Shown here in pieces: positions 14,925 to 21,495 of a DNA stretch of 24,246 bases. The position numbers were made by a program, and so were the translations under genes. Source of the DNA: Candidatus Latescibacterota bacterium. GTDB lineage: Bacteria > Latescibacterota > UBA2968 > GCA-2709665. The stretch covers positions 1 to 24,246 of the forward strand of contig JAAXHE010000184.1 of assembly GCA_012271065.1 (NCBI GenBank). The letters run 5' to 3'. The number at the start of each line of letters is the position of its first letter. Positions within the stretch are counted from its first letter, which is position 1. The notes beneath the pieces were generated by a model, which did no database searches, was not told the origin of the DNA, and worked only from the letters and a program-made list of their open reading frames with translations.

Positions 14925-15353
14925 CTACTCCGGTATGGTTTCAGGTTCCACGAATTCGAGCTTGCCGTTGGCGATGCTGCGGTAATAGCAGCCGTAACGC
15001 GGTCGATCGCCGACTTTCGTATGGCACGACCCCTCGCCGCGAAGGCGCACCATATAAAGCAGCGAGTTCTGTTGGCAGTTGACGCGCACGTCGATCAGGT
15101 CTAGCATATCCCCCGACGTCGCGCCCTTGATCCAGAGTTCGTTTCGCGACGTACTCCAGAACGTCGCCACGCGGTGTTCGAGCGCGTGTTGGAGCGCCTG
15201 TTTGTTGACATAGCCGATCAGGAGAACGGCTTTGCTGTCCACGTCCTGCACGGCCGCGGGAACGACCGAGTCGCCGGTTTTCGCAACCCTGGACAGCTTT
15301 TCGAAGTCGAGTCGGACCTCAGTGCCTTCTTCAATTTCGTGATTCGCGGCCAT
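14925..15353 (-). CDS. hisI: Phosphoribosyl-AMP cyclohydrolase, variant metal site
   Basis: A 142-residue single-domain HisI (no HisE part), opening the purine ring of phosphoribosyl-AMP in the third step of histidine synthesis. The core reads ATFWSTSRNELWIKGATSGD (63-82), then VNCQQNSLLY (91-100), GSCHTK (108-113) and YGCYYR (120-125). The three zinc cysteines (C93, C110, C122) and H111 are present. The usual D-C-D-x-D magnesium triad is instead N-C-Q-Q-N, so all three Asp are amides; I believe a related 'VNCEQNSLLY' form exists in other lineages. The ATG follows GGAAGGAA by about 6 bases. It sits between the methyltransferase (34-base gap) and hisG (3-base gap). Partners for the other histidine steps are not in this window. 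Confidence 0.85.
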   Translation of the reverse strand: MAANHEIEEGTEVRLDFEKLSRVAKTGDSVVPAAVQDVDSKAVLLIGYVNKQALQHALEHRVATFWSTSRNELWIKGATSGDMLDLIDVRVNCQQNSLLYMVRLRGEGSCHTKVGDRPRYGCYYRSIANGKLEFVEPETIPE

Positions 15354-15387
15354 GACGATTTCCTTCCTGCCTGGGATTTGCTGATAT

Positions 15388-16110
15388 TCAGGCTTTTTCG
15401 ATAATCGCGACGTAGACGGTTCCCGTTTCGGGTATAAATCGCGATATCCGCCATCCGGTACCTTCCAGAATGAACGCCATCTCATTTCGGGACACCATGA
15501 GATACTCGAACCAGTGGCCGATGTATTGTCCGTACCGGATCCGGATTCTGAGTTGGCACGAAAACCTGCCGCGTCTCCGGTTGGATTCGTGATAATCCAG
15601 ATGCGCTCTGCTCGTGGTCGCATAAGGGTCCCGGGATTCGGCGATGATTCTCCCGTTCGACGCCGTCATATTGCGCATCTTCCTCAACAACCACCGGGCG
15701 CGTTTCAAGTTACCGAACAGACCGAAGTTGTTGCCCATCATCAGCAGGGTGTCGAATTCGCCGAGCCGAAAGGATAACCGCGTCACGCTCAGAACGTCGG
15801 CCTTCCTCAGGCCGCGCTCACGGGCAACCCTGATGGCCAGGGGCGAGGCATCGATGCCCAGGACGTCGAGTCCCTCTTGCTGCAGGTGGATGGCGTGCCG
15901 TCCGGGCCCGCAGCCGATATCGAGTACGCGCCCTGACACGCAGTCCATCGACTCCTGCTGTTGAGGCGGCCATTCGCTGAAGGGCTCGAAGTAATCGCGC
16001 GACTTGCCGGCGGAAATAAACCCGTCGTCGCGCTCCACGATTTCCCGGGCGGGTATGCCGCGATGGTAGTCCCACATCATCCGTCCGTATGCGTCGTTAT
16101 CGTTTCCCAT
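15388..16110 (-). CDS. Class I SAM-dependent methyltransferase
   Basis: A 240-residue protein with a complete Rossmann methyltransferase core. Motif I is VLDIGCGPGRHAIHL (62-76), an acidic residue closes the second strand (VLGIDAS), and FDTLLMMGNNFGLFG corresponds to motif IV with the substrate-adjacent region. A helical N-terminal segment (1-55) with Tyr/Trp/Asp-rich sequence (MMWDYHRGIP) precedes it. The C-terminal part (about 165-240) is rich in Arg and Tyr, perhaps for substrate binding. The start at 16110 follows AAGGGGG by about 8 bases; an in-frame upstream ATG at 16188 would run into the terminator hairpin. It is the first gene of a three-gene run with hisI and hisG. The substrate is unknown. 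Confidence 0.8.
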   Translation of the reverse strand: MGNDNDAYGRMMWDYHRGIPAREIVERDDGFISAGKSRDYFEPFSEWPPQQQESMDCVSGRVLDIGCGPGRHAIHLQQEGLDVLGIDASPLAIRVARERGLRKADVLSVTRLSFRLGEFDTLLMMGNNFGLFGNLKRARWLLRKMRNMTASNGRIIAESRDPYATTSRAHLDYHESNRRRGRFSCQLRIRIRYGQYIGHWFEYLMVSRNEMAFILEGTGWRISRFIPETGTVYVAIIEKA

Positions 16111-16186
16111 TTCGCGTCCCCCTTGAAGATAGGCCAAACAAGTGATCCAGTCGTCATCTTCGGATCCCTTTGTTCGCGCAGCCATC

Positions 16187-16216
16187 AAAAAAGCCCGCCG
16201 TCTCTCGACAGCGGGC
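16187..16216 (-). terminator. Rho-independent terminator upstream of the methyltransferase-his genes
   Basis: On the minus strand a stem GCCCGC-GTC / GAC-GCGGGC (one unpaired base on each side, 4-nt loop) runs directly into TTTTTT. It would end transcription coming from the right, just before the methyltransferase gene starts. It implies that a minus-strand gene ends immediately to its right, where only a short unrecognised reading frame now remains. Confidence 0.8.
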
Positions 16217-16244
16217 GTCCATTTTCAACACTTGAAGTTCAGGC

Positions 16245-16517
16245 CTAGTCCACCGCCGAGCAGATTGCGCGAAAAGTCGCGGAACCCGTATGATGAGTGT
16301 GGCGATGGGCCGTATAGACACACAGGGAGCCGGATGGACTGACGCCCGGTTCCCTCGGAATGACCTGGATGTTGTTCAGTTGTGTCATGACGGCACTAAA
16401 ATAGATAAGCCGCGTTTGGCCGTCAAGGTTTTTCTTCGGAATTTGCCCGTGAAGATAGTCGTTGCGGACGAAGCAGGCGCCTGGAATGATGGCACGCCGG
16501 TGGTCCGGACCGGGCAT
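16245..16517 (-). pseudogene. Short unrecognised coding remnant ending at a terminator
   Basis: A 90-codon minus-strand frame with high GC at third codon positions over its first two-thirds (for example RAIIPGACFVRNDYLHGQIP and QTRLIYFSAV), as in real genes nearby. There is no ribosome-binding site at its ATG, and the frame stays open upstream into a basic, repeat-adjacent region, so the 5' end may be lost. Near 16316-16322 a GTGTGT run offers a slip: shifting frame there gives an alternative end reading YGFRDFSRNLLGGGLGLNFK plus a final Cys, stopping at 16225, only 9 bases from the terminator. I do not recognise the protein. It may be a decayed gene whose terminator survives. Confidence 0.35.
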
Positions 16518-16630
16518 GTCCTGGACCCGTCGTCTTCCGGATTTCGCTCGCTTCAGGCGCTTCTCAACGCGCGTTCTTTTGCGTTGTATGCCGTGGTGCG
16601 ATTTCCTATTATACGGCGGTTTTTCGAAAA

Positions 16631-16664
16631 GCAGCTCTCAGCCGTCAGCTCTCAGCCTTCAGCC
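16631..16664. repeat. Heptamer-type tandem repeat
   Basis: CAGCTCTCAGCC occurs twice with a 14-base period. On the minus strand the tract is a run of 7-base units of the form NGCTGAN (GGCTGAA, GGCTGAG, AGCTGAC, GGCTGAG). The same unit recurs at 19633-19656. The surrounding gap (16518-17005) otherwise holds hairpin copy D (16779) and a small 9-base-period ATCCTG doublet at 16955-16969, with no convincing gene. Confidence 0.6.
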
Positions 16665-16778
16665 TAAAGCAGAAACCGAATCGGTTGACATCAGCACCAA
16701 GGTGTTGGCGACCGCGAACGGCGCAGACCTCTCCCCCCGGCCCCCTCTCCTGTGATGAGATGGGGAGGACACCCAAAA

Positions 16779-16812
16779 GGCGGGCGACCACAAGGGTCGC
16801 CCCGACAAATTC
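16779..16812 (-). repeat. Short dispersed hairpin repeat, copy D
   Basis: Arms GGGCGACC (16782-16789) and GGTCGCCC (16795-16802) flank the family loop, read as CTTGT on the minus strand, with the flank GAATTTGTCGG shared with copies A and E. It lies in the gap before the uncharacterised four-gene block. Confidence 0.7.
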
Positions 16813-17005
16813 AACGTCATCGTGGACCGATTCGCGCCATCATGGATCTTACGATCGCGCGGCCGGAATGCAGTTTCATATTGGATTAGTGGGGAAGGGA
16901 ATAGGGGACGTCTCGCTTTTTTAATTTTTCCGCTTTTTTTGAATTTCGCCTTTAATCCTGCCTATCCTGTGTATCCATGTTTGTTGTCGATCGAAAGGAA
17001 TTGCA

Positions 17006-18766
17006 ATGTCCAAGGTGAATCCCAATGCACTGACCGTTTCGATCGAGGCGCCCATGCCGCCGCCGGAATGGGCGTTACTCGAAAGGGCGTTGATCCGGGC
17101 GCAAACGCGGGCGTGCGATGAATTCTTCCATCGTTACTTTGACTCGCGGGGCTATCTCCAGTGCGTTCCCAGGTGGGGAGGTAACGACGGCCCGGACGAC
17201 GCGATCGAGAATCTGACGGGCTGGCCGATTCTGCACGCGATAGGCGCGCCGGATAGCATTCTGGAGATGTACAAGCTGGGGTGGGAGGGGCACCTGCTGC
17301 AGTATACGGAGGCGAAAACCGTGGAGGCGCCGCTGGCGCGGGACGGGATGTTATATAAAGAGTTCCCGGTAAGCCTGGACTGGTTCCACCACGGCGAGAG
17401 CCTGGCCGTGTTCAATCTCCAGGGATTGTCCGATCCGTACGATAACCGCTTTCGGCACCGGTCGCGCCGTTACGCGGGCATCTACATGGATGAGGACCCG
17501 CAGACGAAGAATTACGATCCGAAGCACAGGATCATCCGCAGCCTGTTTACCGGAAGCCGCGGGCCCCTGCTCCGGAAGGCGACGGCGCTGGACTGGGCGG
17601 GAGATCCGATCGAGATAGAGGGGCGGTTCGACCCGGCGCATGGCGAGCGCAATTTCGAAGAGATGCTGGCGCATTTCGAGGACTATACGGACGTGGTCGG
17701 CGACCACCCCATCAATCTGGCGGCCACCACGCTCGGCCTCAACGCCTTTATGGTGGAGGGTGAGCGGAAGTACAGGGAATGGGTACTGGAATACGTGGAT
17801 GCATGGGCGGAGCGGGCGGCCGCGAACAATGGCATCCTCCCCAGCAATATCGGACTAGACGGCACAATCGGAGGCGAATGCGACGGCAAGTGGTATGGCG
17901 GGTGTTACGGATGGGGGTTCACCGTAGTCGTCCCCCAGACGGGTGAACTGTCCAACAGGAATGCAATTTCCCGCGGGGTGGCGGGTTTCGGAAACGCGCT
18001 GTTGCTGACGGGACAACAGAAATACGTGGACGTCTGGCGCGGGATGCTGGCAGCCGTAAACGCGAATGCCCGCACGGTGGACGGCAGAACGATGTACCCG
18101 CACATGTACGGCGACGACGGCTGGTACGACTACAAGGAATCGCCCTACAGCCAGGGCGCGCTGGACGTCTACTACTGGTCGATGGACCGGAAGGACCTGA
18201 AATACGTTCCCGATGACGCGTGGCTGAAATACCTGGATGGCAAAAACGACGGATTTGCGGAGGCGGCCCTGCGCAGGGAATTCGCGTCCATCCGCGAAAA
18301 GGTGAACGGAATGCGCCGGGATACCAGTTCGCCCGACACCCGGATGTCGGACGATACGCTGAAATTCAACCCCGCCATCAACAGCTGTCTGACCCAGTTG
18401 ATGCTGGGTGGATTGAACCCCCGGTACGGCGAGCCGCTGCACTGCCGCCTGCGGTATTTCGACCCCGTGCGTCGGCGGGCGGGAATTCCGGAGGACGTGG
18501 CGGCGCTGGTGGAAGGGCTGACGGACGAAACGGCCACGGTATCGCTGGTGAACGTGAATCCGGTGGATCATCGAACCGTGATCGTCCAGGCGGGGGCCTA
18601 CGGCGAGCATCAGGTGACCGAAGTTCAGACCGACGGCGACACCCATACAATGGACTGTCCGTTCTTCACGGTTCGACTGGCGCCCGGAAGCGGAAGCCGG
18701 CTCGTGGTCACCACGAAGCGGTATGCGAATCAACCGACGTTCGTGTTTCCCTGGGATAGGGAATAG
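17006..18766 (+). CDS. Uncharacterised large protein, alpha/alpha-toroid-like with C-terminal beta domain
   Basis: A 586-residue cytoplasmic protein without signal peptide or membrane segment. Residues about 20-430 are predicted by eye to be helix-rich with regularly spaced aromatic and Gly turns (GWPILHAIGA, GWEGHLLQY, NNGILPSNIGLDG, GGCYGWGFTVV, YPHMYGDDGWYDY), the look of (alpha/alpha)6-barrel carbohydrate-active enzymes. Residues about 490-586 are beta-rich (ATVSLVNVNPVDHRTVIVQ ... FFTVRLAPGSGSRLVVTTK), ending FVFPWDRE, like the C-terminal sandwich of such enzymes. I see no motif that fixes a family, and catalytic residues cannot be named. An AAAGGA site sits 6 bases before the ATG. It is followed by a palindromic element and 920 bases of repeats before the amidohydrolase pair. 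A glycan or sugar-derivative substrate is plausible but unproven. Confidence 0.75.
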   Translation: MSKVNPNALTVSIEAPMPPPEWALLERALIRAQTRACDEFFHRYFDSRGYLQCVPRWGGNDGPDDAIENLTGWPILHAIGAPDSILEMYKLGWEGHLLQYTEAKTVEAPLARDGMLYKEFPVSLDWFHHGESLAVFNLQGLSDPYDNRFRHRSRRYAGIYMDEDPQTKNYDPKHRIIRSLFTGSRGPLLRKATALDWAGDPIEIEGRFDPAHGERNFEEMLAHFEDYTDVVGDHPINLAATTLGLNAFMVEGERKYREWVLEYVDAWAERAAANNGILPSNIGLDGTIGGECDGKWYGGCYGWGFTVVVPQTGELSNRNAISRGVAGFGNALLLTGQQKYVDVWRGMLAAVNANARTVDGRTMYPHMYGDDGWYDYKESPYSQGALDVYYWSMDRKDLKYVPDDAWLKYLDGKNDGFAEAALRREFASIREKVNGMRRDTSSPDTRMSDDTLKFNPAINSCLTQLMLGGLNPRYGEPLHCRLRYFDPVRRRAGIPEDVAALVEGLTDETATVSLVNVNPVDHRTVIVQAGAYGEHQVTEVQTDGDTHTMDCPFFTVRLAPGSGSRLVVTTKRYANQPTFVFPWDRE

Positions 18767-18818
18767 TTGGTTGATAGCTTTTTTTGCGGGGTACGGGGGG
18801 ACAGGCCTCCTAAAGTCG

Positions 18819-18945
18819 GTGAGCCGGTAGAGGTGAGACGGGAGAAGAGTTCCTTGCCCGGTCTGTTCTTCCTCTTTGCCTTCGGCGCGAAAAGAAACCT
18901 CACAAGGCAGGCAATCTCTCCCGTCTACCGTCTTCCTTCTCACCT
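18819..18945. repeat. Long palindromic element, copy 1
   Basis: An imperfect palindrome of about 127 bases: outer GGTGAG/CTCACC and inner AGACGGGAGA (18836-18845) with TCTCCCGTCT (18917-18926), 10 bp perfect. The right half shares CACAAGGCAGG and AATCTCTCCC with the copy at 24003-24133. It starts 53 bases after the preceding stop codon. It looks like a small non-autonomous palindromic element rather than a terminator, as no T-run follows. Confidence 0.65.
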
Positions 18946-19101
18946 GGTGGTGGGGCGGGGTGTGGTTATCTACCCTCTTCCGTCTAACCTCTTCCGGTTT
19001 TAAGGAACACGCCGTAGGCATGATTTGGAAGGAAAAGGCAAACGAAAGGTGTTGTCCTTGCATTCCATTTTTTCATAAATCCTTTATTTTTGTTATTTTA
19101 C

Positions 19102-19133
19102 GTCCTTTTTCTTATGCGCGTAAGAAAAAGGAC
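19102..19133. repeat. Perfect 13-bp stem hairpin
   Basis: GTCCTTTTTCTTA (19102-19114) and TAAGAAAAAGGAC (19121-19133) form a perfect stem with loop TGCGCG, in an AT-rich stretch. It could fold in either strand's RNA. It lacks the GC-rich stem and trailing T-run of a standard terminator. Confidence 0.6.
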
Positions 19134-19164
19134 CAAAAAGAAGCGCGCCCCTCGGCGGGGTGCC

Positions 19165-19269
19165 GGTTTTTCCACGAACTTCCCCTGTGGCGTACACGAG
19201 TGATTGTGCCCTGCATACGTGTATAGGCAAATCGTACTTCGGTGCTGAACGGAATTGCGTGGAAAAACC
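19165..19269. repeat. Widely spaced inverted repeat
   Basis: GGTTTTTCCACG (19165-19176) is matched exactly in reverse complement by CGTGGAAAAACC (19258-19269). Pairing extends to 19 nt per arm (19165-19183, 19251-19269) with two mismatches, enclosing about 67 bases with no gene. It abuts the next repeat element and may be the end signals of another small mobile element or a structured RNA. Confidence 0.5.
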
Positions 19270-19289
19270 CCCCACACCACAACCGGGAG

Positions 19290-19459
19290 CTTAACAGTCC
19301 GTTGATGAAGTCGCTCTGCAGGCGAGGCCGAGCCATTGTGGCCGAAGACAAGGCGCGCAACCGAGTCGAATCGAGCGATTCGGCGAGGGAGTGCAACGCA
19401 GTATTTCGACCGCAAGGGCCGGCCGTAGCCCGGATGGGCTTTTTCAACGGGCTGTTAAG
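19290..19459. mobile_element. MITE-like element with 21-bp terminal inverted repeats
   Basis: The ends CTTAACAGTCCGTTGATGAAG (first 20 of 21 bases match 19290-19309) and, on the other strand from 19459, CTTAACAGCCCGTTGAAAAA (21st base G) are inverted repeats identical at 18 of 21 positions. The 170-base interior has no coding frame of note, so the element is non-autonomous and would need a transposase supplied elsewhere. A clear target duplication is not visible; both flanks contain GGGA, which is weak. Confidence 0.6.
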
Positions 19460-19548
19460 GGGATCTGGCGAGATTCGTTCCGAAAGTGGTGCTGCAGTAT
19501 GTAGCACGGAGGATCCGCTTGCGCCACCGGACGCGTTGCATTTGAATT

Positions 19549-19578
19549 TGTAGGGGCAACCCTTGTGGTTGCCCACAT
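19549..19578 (+). repeat. Short dispersed hairpin repeat, copy E
   Basis: Arms GGGCAACC (19554-19561) and GGTTGCCC (19567-19574) flank the loop CTTGT, preceded by GAATTTGTAG. Relative to copy D, the paired positions have changed from G-C to A-T together, the clearest compensatory change in the family. Confidence 0.75.
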
Positions 19579-19632
19579 GACGGTGGGGATATCCGTGATT
19601 CCTGACGCTTACCCTTAACCGGATCCGCTTTT

Positions 19633-19656
19633 GGCTGACAGCTGACCGCTGATAGC
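19633..19656. repeat. Heptamer-type tandem repeat, second site
   Basis: GGCTGAC, AGCTGAC and CGCTGAT follow each other with a 7-base period, matching the unit on the minus strand at 16631-16664. It lies 35 bases before the first amidohydrolase gene and ends the 920-base gene-free stretch 18767-19689, which otherwise holds only the palindromes and MITE-like element listed. Confidence 0.55.
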
Positions 19657-19689
19657 ATTTATCGCTTTCATACATACGGAGGATTTAAA

Positions 19690-20532
19690 ATGAGTCTGGA
19701 TATCGAACGATGGCTCCGCCGGCCCAAGATCGACGTACATTGCCACGTCTGGAATCTGGACAACGAGGCGGACGAGGTGACGTCCGCCGAGCGGTTGATC
19801 TGGACGGGCGATTTGCTGGGCATCACCGAATACTGGTGTTCGTCGCCCATTACGGGCGGGCGGCTTGCCAGTATCGAGGAAGTTCGCGCGGAGAACGATG
19901 CCGTGCTGAGGGCCATGAAGCGGTTTCCCGACCATATCCGGGGACTGTGTTTCGTCATTCCGGGACACTATCAGCACGCCCTGGACGAGATTGATCGTTG
20001 CCTGGACGCGGGAATGATCGGCCTCAAACTCTACAACCAGTACCGCATCGACGATCCGGCGGTGTATCCGGTTCTCGAACGCATCATCGAGTGCAAGGTG
20101 CCGCTCCTGGAGCACGCGGGCCTCCCCACCGCCAGGGAATTCCTCGATGCCCAGCCGCAGATTTCCAACGGACAACACTTTGCGGAGATGAATCGGCGGT
20201 ATCCTGAGGCGATGGTTATCCACGCCCACATCGGCGGCGGCGGCGACTGGGAAAACACCATCCGGGCGATGCGGGGTACGTCCCCCAACCTGGTCTGCGA
20301 CGTCAGCGGCAGCAATCTGGACGATGGACAGGTCGAACTCGCCGTGGCGGAAATGGGCGCGGACCGGGTGCTGTTCGGAACGGACGGGACCATGAACGGC
20401 AGCGTGGGGAAGGTCATCGACGCAACGCTGACGGACGAGGAAAAGGATATGATTTTCTGGGGCAACGCGGAGCGCATTCTGGCGGCTCAGGGCGCGGCGC
20501 CGATCCGGACGGGGAAGGAGGCTTCGGCATGA
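19690..20532 (+). CDS. Amidohydrolase_2-family TIM-barrel metal-dependent hydrolase or decarboxylase
   Basis: A 280-residue protein of the amidohydrolase_2 (PF04909-like) superfamily, which includes non-oxidative decarboxylases and lactone hydrolases. All expected metal ligands are visible: H17-x-H19 (KIDVHCHVW) on strand 1, H142 (LLEHAG), H178/H180 (VIHAHIGG) and D232 (LFGTDGT) on strand 8. The C-terminus WGNAERIL is the family's closing helix. There is no signal peptide, so it is cytoplasmic. A GGAGG site lies 8 bases before the ATG. Its stop overlaps the next start by 4 bases (ATGA), and the partner is a related barrel that has lost most ligands, which suggests that the two proteins work as a complex. 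The reaction is unknown. Confidence 0.88.
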   Translation: MSLDIERWLRRPKIDVHCHVWNLDNEADEVTSAERLIWTGDLLGITEYWCSSPITGGRLASIEEVRAENDAVLRAMKRFPDHIRGLCFVIPGHYQHALDEIDRCLDAGMIGLKLYNQYRIDDPAVYPVLERIIECKVPLLEHAGLPTAREFLDAQPQISNGQHFAEMNRRYPEAMVIHAHIGGGGDWENTIRAMRGTSPNLVCDVSGSNLDDGQVELAVAEMGADRVLFGTDGTMNGSVGKVIDATLTDEEKDMIFWGNAERILAAQGAAPIRTGKEASA

Positions 20533-21335
20533 AATACATCGATCTCAACGCATGGCTGGGTTCGTGGCCCTTTCGGGCATTGCGGGACAATACGCCCGAC
20601 ACGCTGATCCGGAGGCTGGACCGGGCGGGTATCGGGACGGCCGCCGTGTCCCGAATCGAGGCAATATTACACCGCAGCGTACAGCCGGCCAACGAACGGC
20701 TGGCGGAGGACCTGCAGGGGTTTACCGATCGACTGATTCCGATGGCGACGATCAACGCGGCCGATCGGAACTGGGAAGGCGATCTGCGCCGGTGCCACGA
20801 GGACCTGGGCATGAAAGGCGCGCGGCTTTTCCCGCAGTATCACGAATTCGCCGTAGACGGACCCGAGTCCCGCAGGGTTGTGGCGGCATGCAGGGAGCGG
20901 GGCCTTCCTGTGTTCATTCCGCATCGGATCGAGGACGTCAGACAGAGGCACTGGATGGACCCCGGACGGATGCTGGACCTCAACGGCGCGGCGAACCTGA
21001 TTGCCGCGGTCACCGGAGCGACGATCGTGATACCGAATGCGCGAGGGATTACGGGTTCCCCCGTGTGGCAACGCAGGGAGATCCGGGACCGCGACTGGTA
21101 TTTCGACCTGTCCCTCTCGGAAGTCCATTACTCATTGAGCCAAAACGTGAATCAGATGCGCGATCTTTCGGATTTCATCGACCAGGGCGGAGGTGACCAC
21201 CTCGTGTTCGGTACGCACGCGCCGTTCTCCTATCCCTCTGCGGCCAGGGTCAAGTGTGCGGTCTTGCCGGTGGATGAGAAAACGCTGGAAGAAATCTGTT
21301 ACAAGCGGGCGGAGCGGTTGTTGGATATACCCTGA
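20529..21335 (+). CDS. Amidohydrolase_2-like protein lacking most metal ligands (probable pseudoenzyme)
   Basis: A 268-residue TIM-barrel protein related to the one just upstream. The fold markers align: IDLNAWLG with IDVHCHVW, VFIPHRIED with LLEHAG, IVIPNARGI with VIHAHIGG, LVFGTHAP with LFGTDGT, and the final YKRAERLLDIP helix. At the metal positions the HxH is N7/W9, the strand-5/6 His are Pro169/Ala171 and the strand-8 Asp is His230; only H132 is kept. Either it is a non-catalytic partner of the active protein, or it uses a different, perhaps metal-free, chemistry. The frame is intact over the full length with a strong AAGGAGG site, so it is a functional gene and not decaying. The 4-base ATGA overlap predicts coupled translation in equal amounts. 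Confidence 0.8.
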   Translation: MKYIDLNAWLGSWPFRALRDNTPDTLIRRLDRAGIGTAAVSRIEAILHRSVQPANERLAEDLQGFTDRLIPMATINAADRNWEGDLRRCHEDLGMKGARLFPQYHEFAVDGPESRRVVAACRERGLPVFIPHRIEDVRQRHWMDPGRMLDLNGAANLIAAVTGATIVIPNARGITGSPVWQRREIRDRDWYFDLSLSEVHYSLSQNVNQMRDLSDFIDQGGGDHLVFGTHAPFSYPSAARVKCAVLPVDEKTLEEICYKRAERLLDIP

Positions 21336-21495
21336 TTCGTGAGATCGGACCGGTTCCGCCGAAACGACGGCCCGGCGAACGTCGCGCAAACCGGCAGTTT
21401 GCGGCGCCACATCGAGCGCCGTCAGTGACGAATCAAGGCTTGAAGCCGTCATACGAAGAGGCGCTCAGGTCGCATCGCGTAGAGGACATCGACAC

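Noticed and set aside
18767..19675. Several short frames of 60-190 codons on both strands of the repeat-rich gap
   Set aside because: They run through inverted repeats and the MITE-like element, lack ribosome-binding sites and have compositions dictated by the repeats (poly-Lys/Phe and Arg runs).
21385..21403. Small hairpin CGCAAAC-cggca-GTTTGCG between the amidohydrolase pair and the last gene
   Set aside because: There is no T-run on either side and only a 7-bp stem, so neither a terminator nor an attenuator can be supported.
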